A DNA stretch of 47,600 nucleotides from CAZNPH01 sp964574985 (lineage in GTDB: Bacteria; Bacteroidota; Bacteroidia; Bacteroidales; SM23-62), in the NCBI GenBank assembly GCA_964574985.1, contig CAZNPH010000025.1:1-47600 (forward strand), read 5' to 3'. A program made the translations under genes and the position numbers. Below, piece after piece: positions 42,687-47,600 of the stretch (the first letter of the stretch is position 1; the number at the start of each line of letters is the position of its first letter). The notes under the pieces were generated by a model that was not told the DNA's origin, made no database searches, and was given only the letters and a program-made list of their open reading frames with translations.

Positions 42687-45670
42687 CCATTCAAGACCTT
42701 GTAAATAAATATCATTCCAACAGAGATAATTATCTCAAAGCGACTTTTAACGAGACGCAATTGAGGTCTGATTTTTTGGACCCATTGTTTGAACTTTTAG
42801 GATGGGATATCAAAAACAAATCAGGTAAGCCGACCAATGAAAGGGAAGTTCTTTTAGAAGAAGCATTAAAGGCAAACGCCTCTGAAAATTCCAAAAAACC
42901 GGATTATACTTTTCGGCTGTTTTCTGAACGCAAATTCTTTCTTGAGGCCAAGAAACCAAGCGTTTCTATTGAGACTAATATTGATAATGCAAAACAGGTA
43001 AGACGATATGGATTTACTGCCAAACTGAAAATTTCTGTTCTTTCCAATTTTGAATACTTGTTGATTTATGACTGTTCAGTCAAAGTTGAGAAAGACGACA
43101 GCCACAACAAAGCCCTTATAAAAAAATACCACTACACGGAATTTGCAGACAAGTTTAAAGAACTACAATCTCTGCTAGGTAAAAAATCCGTTTACACCGG
43201 ACAGTTTGATGAAGAATGGAAGAGCATTGAAGAAAAGCTTAGCCTGTTCAGCATCGACCATCTATTCCTGAATCAGATAAATGAATGGAGAAAACAGCTT
43301 GGGGCGGAAATATACAGACATGACCCAAAGATTTCAGAGCAGTTGCTCAATGACTATGTACAGAGTTATATCAACCGGATTATTTTTCTCCGGGTGTGTG
43401 AGGACAGGGATTTAGAAACCTATCAAACTCTACTCCAGTTTGCCGATCAACAAGATTTCAAAGCCCTTCTGAAAAAATTCGGCCAGGCAGATAAAAAATA
43501 CAATTCCGGCTTATTTGATCAGTTCTTGTCTGAAAAAATCATTGGCGATATCAGCTCGGTATTTTGGTCAATCATCAAACAGCTTTATTACCCGGAAAGC
43601 CCTTACTCTTTTGCTGTTTTTTCATCTGACGTATTGGGCAGCATCTACGAAATCTTTCTTTCTGAAAAACTGGCAATCCAAAACGGAAAGATTGAACTCG
43701 TACGCAAACCGGAAAATATTGACAGGGACATTATTACTACCCCTAATTTCATCATCAAATCTATTTTAAATCAGACTGTAGCTCCGTTTTGTGAAGGTAA
43801 ATCAGATAAGGATATTCTGTCTTCAAAAATGGCGGATGTTGCTTGTGGTTCAGGGGCCTTTCTTTTGGAACTGTTCCAGTTGTTAAGTGACACTTTAGTT
43901 GATTTTTACCTCAATAATGACAGTTCAAAGCTTATCCAAACCAATATCAATACCTATAAACTGCCATTCGTATTAAAGCGGGAGCTGCTTTTGAATTGCA
44001 TATATGGAACAGATAAAGATTACAATGCGGTAGAAGCTGCCAAATTCGGACTACTCCTAAAACTCCTTGAAGGGGAGGACAATAGTTCAATACATTCAAA
44101 AAATCCAATTCTTCCTGATTTGAGCAGTAATATCCATTTTGGGAATACATTGATTGCTCCAAAAGATATTAAAGACAAAAAAGCCTCATCCGAGATAAAT
44201 CCATTTGATTTTGGTAAAGAGCAATATGATGTGATCGTTGGCAACCCTCCGTATATGAAATCGGAAGACATGAAGCAGATAACTCCGCTTGAACTTCCGA
44301 TATACAAAAAGAAATATACTGCTGCATATAAGCAATTTGATAAGTACTTTGTGTTTATAGAACGAGCGATTGACTTACTCAAAGATAAGGGCTGGTTCGG
44401 ATATATCGTACCGAGTAAATTTGCCAAGGTAGGCGCAGGTCTAAAACTCAGGGAGTTTTTACAGGATAAAGGATATGTTCATTCAATCATTTCTTTTGGT
44501 GCTAACCAGATATTCAGCAGCAAAACAACCTATACCTGTTTGTTGATTCTCCGAAAAGAGAAGCTTTCAACATTTCAATACACCGAAATCAGGAATCTAC
44601 CTGTATGGAAGGTTAGCGAAAAAGATGACATTGAATACCAAACCATAAAAACAGAAAGCCTGAATAAAGAGGTATGGGTGCTTGTGCCTCCGGAACTTAA
44701 ACCCACTTTTGATAAAATCAATGACCAAAGTATTTTACTAGAGGACATTGTAGGTCGAGAAGGTATTTTCAACGGTATTCAGACAAGTGCTAACGCCATT
44801 TACATTTTTCAGCCCAACAAAGAAGACAAAACCTACTACTATTTTGAGAAAAAGGGTAAAAAATGGAAGATTGAAAAGGCTTTAACGAAACCATACTTTC
44901 AAACTTCTTCCGGTGAAGACAACCTGAATACATATCGGCCATTTAAGCCTAATGCACGTGTAATTTATCCCTATACACCTACCAAAACAGGAGTTGACTT
45001 GATTTCTCTAAAAGAAATTAAAAAGAATTATCCGGCAGCATATAAATACCTGCTTCATTATAAAAAAGACCTTGCAAATCCTAAAAGGGACATTAAGCCG
45101 GAGCCTCAAACAAAAAATGAGTGGCACAGGTACGGCAGGCATCAAAGCTTGGATAAATGCGGACTACCGGAAAAAATCATTGTAGGAGTTCTATCAGTTG
45201 GCGACAAATACGCCATAGATTTTCATGGCACATTGATTTCCTCTGGAGGAACAGCAGGTTACTGTGTGGTTGCCTTGCCCCCTGATTCTCCTTACTCTAT
45301 CTATTATATTCAGGCTTTGCTTAACTCAAAATACCTCGAATGGTACTCCGCTCTTTTAGGGGAGGTTTTTAGAGGTGGGTATATCGCGAGAGGAACCAAA
45401 GTTTTAAAACGCTTACCCATACGAAAAATTGACTACACTAATAAAAAGGACAAGGCCTTTCATGATAAGATCGTGAAAATCCAAAAAGAACTGATCCTGA
45501 AACAGGAAGAAATAGACCAATATCAAAAAGATAAGCGAACACTTACCCGTTTACAAAGAGAGTTTCGCTTACTGAAGTCCGAGCTAGATGAGCTTTTGAA
45601 AAAGCTTTATGACTTAGAAAAAGATGATTCTTTAATCCCTCTAATAAAAGAAATGTATGAAGCTAATTAA
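42683..45670 (+). CDS. Eco57I-like type IIG restriction-modification enzyme
   Basis: A 995-aa bifunctional restriction enzyme. The nuclease domain is at the N-terminus with Asp74 and Glu88-Ala-Lys90 (PDYTFRLF, FLEAKKP). The gamma-class N6-adenine methyltransferase follows: motif I DVACGSGAFLLELF starting at Asp385, and motif IV NPPY at 521-524. A TaqI-type target-recognition region lies at about 690-900 (GIFNGIQTSANAIYIF, then RHQSLDKCG). A coiled coil closes the protein (KELILKQEEIDQYQKDKR). It overlaps the regulator by 4 nt and the next methyltransferase by 14 nt. The recognition sequence cannot be read from the sequence. Confidence 0.92.
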   Translation: MTIQDLVNKYHSNRDNYLKATFNETQLRSDFLDPLFELLGWDIKNKSGKPTNEREVLLEEALKANASENSKKPDYTFRLFSERKFFLEAKKPSVSIETNIDNAKQVRRYGFTAKLKISVLSNFEYLLIYDCSVKVEKDDSHNKALIKKYHYTEFADKFKELQSLLGKKSVYTGQFDEEWKSIEEKLSLFSIDHLFLNQINEWRKQLGAEIYRHDPKISEQLLNDYVQSYINRIIFLRVCEDRDLETYQTLLQFADQQDFKALLKKFGQADKKYNSGLFDQFLSEKIIGDISSVFWSIIKQLYYPESPYSFAVFSSDVLGSIYEIFLSEKLAIQNGKIELVRKPENIDRDIITTPNFIIKSILNQTVAPFCEGKSDKDILSSKMADVACGSGAFLLELFQLLSDTLVDFYLNNDSSKLIQTNINTYKLPFVLKRELLLNCIYGTDKDYNAVEAAKFGLLLKLLEGEDNSSIHSKNPILPDLSSNIHFGNTLIAPKDIKDKKASSEINPFDFGKEQYDVIVGNPPYMKSEDMKQITPLELPIYKKKYTAAYKQFDKYFVFIERAIDLLKDKGWFGYIVPSKFAKVGAGLKLREFLQDKGYVHSIISFGANQIFSSKTTYTCLLILRKEKLSTFQYTEIRNLPVWKVSEKDDIEYQTIKTESLNKEVWVLVPPELKPTFDKINDQSILLEDIVGREGIFNGIQTSANAIYIFQPNKEDKTYYYFEKKGKKWKIEKALTKPYFQTSSGEDNLNTYRPFKPNARVIYPYTPTKTGVDLISLKEIKKNYPAAYKYLLHYKKDLANPKRDIKPEPQTKNEWHRYGRHQSLDKCGLPEKIIVGVLSVGDKYAIDFHGTLISSGGTAGYCVVALPPDSPYSIYYIQALLNSKYLEWYSALLGEVFRGGYIARGTKVLKRLPIRKIDYTNKKDKAFHDKIVKIQKELILKQEEIDQYQKDKRTLTRLQREFRLLKSELDELLKKLYDLEKDDSLIPLIKEMYEAN

Positions 45671-47264
45671 ACACGCATCAGCAGAGAAACTTAGAGGTGG
45701 ATTTTACACACCCGAACCCATTACCGCATTCATCTTAAAGTGGGGCATTAATGGCAGTTCGTCCTATGATATTTTAGAACCCAGCTGTGGTGACGGGGTT
45801 TTTCTGGAGCAATTAAGAGAGCAAAAGCATAAATTCAATAAGATAACAGCCATTGAATTTGATGAAGCAGAAGCAGAAAAAGCTGATACCGTAGAGATTG
45901 AAAATAAAACGGTCATTAATACGGATTTTCACCTCTATTGTAATGAAACGACAGAACGTTTTGATTTTGTAGTTGGTAATCCACCTTACATACGCTATCA
46001 ATATTTTGATGAGGCACAGCAAAAAGAGGCTGCCAAAATCTTTGAAAATGCTGGACTTAAATACACCAAACTCACCAATGCATGGGTTTCATTTGTGGTC
46101 GGTTCAAGCCTACTTTTAAAAGAAAAAGGAAAAATTGGTTTTGTTCTTCCGGCTGAGATACTACAAGTTTCGTATGCACAACAACTCCGGGAGTTCTTGG
46201 CTCATTTTTACAACAAAATCAATATCGTTTCCTTCAAAAAGCTGGTGTTTCCTGATATTCAGCAAGAAGTTGTATTACTGCTTTGTGAGAAAAACGGAAC
46301 GGACAGCCACTTAATAGAACACTTAGAATTGACTGATGCATCTGAACTGGAAACGCTTGATGTAAACAAGCTAAAAAGTCCGCATAAGCAGATTGATTTT
46401 AAAAGCAATAAATGGACGTTTTATTTTCTGGAACAGGAAGAGATTGACTTTTTGGAAACTGTCGCCCGGAAAAAGTCCATTCCCCAAATTGCAGACTATG
46501 CAAAAGTTGAAGTAGGTATTACCACAGGTGCTAATGATTATTTTACCGTGCCTTTACCTGTAGTTGAAGGGTACAACCTGCAAGAATTCGCAAAACCTAT
46601 GGTGGGTAGGAGCGTGCAGGTTAACAGTATAATTTTCAACGAAGAAGACTGGAAACGAAATCGTCTGACCAAAGCCCGTGCACACTTACTTATTTTCCCA
46701 CCAAAAAAAGAGCTAAACGGCCATAAAGGAGCAAATTCCTATATCTCAATGGGTGAATCCATGGGAATTAATAAAGGCTATAAAACAGGTATTCGTGACG
46801 ATTGGTTTGTTGTGCCTTCTATAAGGCAGTCAGAAGCACTTTTTATCAGGCGAAATAACCTGTACCCAAAATTGATTTTAAATGAAGTAGGTGCTTATAC
46901 CACTGACACTATGCACCGCGTATTTGTAATGCCAACCACCAATATCAACGCCTTTATAGCGAGTTTCTATAATTCTCTTTCGTTGGCATTTTCCGAGATT
47001 TCCGGTCGCTCCTATGGCGGTGGCGTTTTAGAATTAATGCCCAGTGAAGCCGGGAAAATATTGCTTCCGTACTCAAAAGAAAATGAAGCTTTACTCGATC
47101 AGATAGATAAAATGATGCGGGCCAAGAAACCAATTGATGAAATTTTGAAAATCACAAATGAGCAAATCCTCAAAAAAGGATACGGCTTTACCAATAAAGA
47201 AATAAAACTTGCTGATAGCATCTGGAAAAAGTTATCAGCAAGGAGGTTGAACAGGAATAAATGA
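45657..47264 (+). CDS. N6-adenine DNA methyltransferase, TaqI/Eco57I type
   Basis: A 535-aa stand-alone gamma-class adenine methyltransferase. Motif X-like GGFYTPEPI is near the start, motif I is LEPSCGDGVFL near residues 41-51, and motif IV is NPPY at 108-111. The C-terminal half is a TaqI-type recognition region (VEVGITTGANDYFTVP, GRSYGGGVLEL). It starts 14 nt inside the preceding gene. Eco57I-like systems use such a second enzyme to methylate both strands of an asymmetric site, because the type IIG enzyme alone modifies poorly. It therefore serves as the protecting partner of module B. Confidence 0.92.
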   Translation: MKLIKHASAEKLRGGFYTPEPITAFILKWGINGSSSYDILEPSCGDGVFLEQLREQKHKFNKITAIEFDEAEAEKADTVEIENKTVINTDFHLYCNETTERFDFVVGNPPYIRYQYFDEAQQKEAAKIFENAGLKYTKLTNAWVSFVVGSSLLLKEKGKIGFVLPAEILQVSYAQQLREFLAHFYNKINIVSFKKLVFPDIQQEVVLLLCEKNGTDSHLIEHLELTDASELETLDVNKLKSPHKQIDFKSNKWTFYFLEQEEIDFLETVARKKSIPQIADYAKVEVGITTGANDYFTVPLPVVEGYNLQEFAKPMVGRSVQVNSIIFNEEDWKRNRLTKARAHLLIFPPKKELNGHKGANSYISMGESMGINKGYKTGIRDDWFVVPSIRQSEALFIRRNNLYPKLILNEVGAYTTDTMHRVFVMPTTNINAFIASFYNSLSLAFSEISGRSYGGGVLELMPSEAGKILLPYSKENEALLDQIDKMMRAKKPIDEILKITNEQILKKGYGFTNKEIKLADSIWKKLSARRLNRNK

Positions 47265-47270
47265 TTTAAA

Positions 47271-47534
47271 ATGAATCAAGGAACACGTGCAATATTTTTA
47301 TTAATATATACAGCACTGCTGTTTGTCTTAAACTATGTTGCCTTCGGAACGTGGGTTCCTTCAAGTGGCTCAGAAGGATTATGGTTTTATACGGGTATGG
47401 CAAGCATAATCTTGGGCAACCTGCTTGTAACACCCTTCTTCACAAAACCTGTTGATGCAGTTTCTTATTCTGTATTAGCTGGAATGGGGATTTATCTAGT
47501 TAACATAGAATTTCACGGAAATAAAAGCACGTAA
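47271..47534 (+). CDS. small membrane protein at the end of module B
   Basis: An 87-aa protein beginning 6 bp after the methyltransferase stop, with three hydrophobic segments (IFLLIYTALLFVLNYVAFG, LWFYTGMASIILGNLLV, VSYSVLAGMGIYLV). I do not recognise its family. The hydrophilic end (EFHGNKST) follows the third helix abruptly, so it may be a shortened form of a longer protein. Its spacing suggests co-transcription with module B. A role in the restriction system, for example sensing at the membrane, would be speculation. Confidence 0.65.
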   Translation: MNQGTRAIFLLIYTALLFVLNYVAFGTWVPSSGSEGLWFYTGMASIILGNLLVTPFFTKPVDAVSYSVLAGMGIYLVNIEFHGNKST

Positions 47535-47600
47535 TGTTTTAGACACCACAAGTTGTCATATTTTCTAAAAGCTTGGATTGACAAGGGTTTCCTGGCTTTT

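Overview
The window looks like a chromosomal segment of a glycan-degrading member of the Bacteroidota (Bacteroidales/Marinilabiliales-like). This rests on several features: exported lipoprotein sulfatases and glycosidases, almost no Shine-Dalgarno sequences but A-rich stretches before start codons, candidate promoters of the TTTG / TAnnTTTG type with 18-19 bp spacers, and a Bacteroidota-style tyrosine recombinase. No rRNA, tRNA or CRISPR array was seen. The taxonomic call is an inference.

Region 1 (about 0.1-31.3 kb, visibly GC-richer) is a catabolic island for a sulfated glycan. It holds six S1-family sulfatases (five Cys-type, one Ser-type), an intact GH3 glucosidase, a GH36/raffinose-synthase-like enzyme, a GH28-like beta-helix enzyme, a five-bladed propeller hydrolase and a TolB-like propeller. 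It also holds parts of an oxidative (3-keto sugar) cleavage route: a Gfo/Idh/MocA oxidoreductase, two DUF1080 proteins and a TIM-barrel isomerase. A 1059-aa protein joins two FAD-oxidoreductase modules to a HEAT-repeat tail, and two of the sulfatases carry the same kind of tail. There is no SusC/SusD pair, regulator or sulfatase-maturating enzyme in the window. Gene decay is evident: a GH3 pseudogene that has lost its nucleophile segment, a frameshifted and truncated GH2 start, and the last 26 codons of an SGNH hydrolase.

Region 2 (31.3-34.6 kb) is a transition zone: a beta-lactamase-fold serine hydrolase, a PEMT/ICMT-like membrane methyltransferase, a roughly 290-bp array of 21-22-bp degenerate tandem repeats, and a tyrosine recombinase whose start codon lies inside the last repeat unit.

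Region 3 (34.9-47.6 kb, AT-rich) is a defence island with two restriction-modification modules. Module A is a nuclease-methyltransferase (PD-(D/E)XK fused to N6-MTase), a specificity subunit, a GIY-YIG-like protein, a 70-aa protein and a Rad50/RloC-like zinc-hook ATPase. The junction between methyltransferase and specificity subunit carries a textbook -1 frameshift signal (T TTT TTC, 5-nt spacer, 11-bp stem). Module B is an XRE regulator, an Eco57I-like type IIG enzyme, a separate N6-methyltransferase and a small membrane protein. Related hairpin repeats lie just before module A, just after it and just before module B, and a 20-bp-arm inverted repeat lies between the modules. This suggests cassette-like exchange of defence genes.
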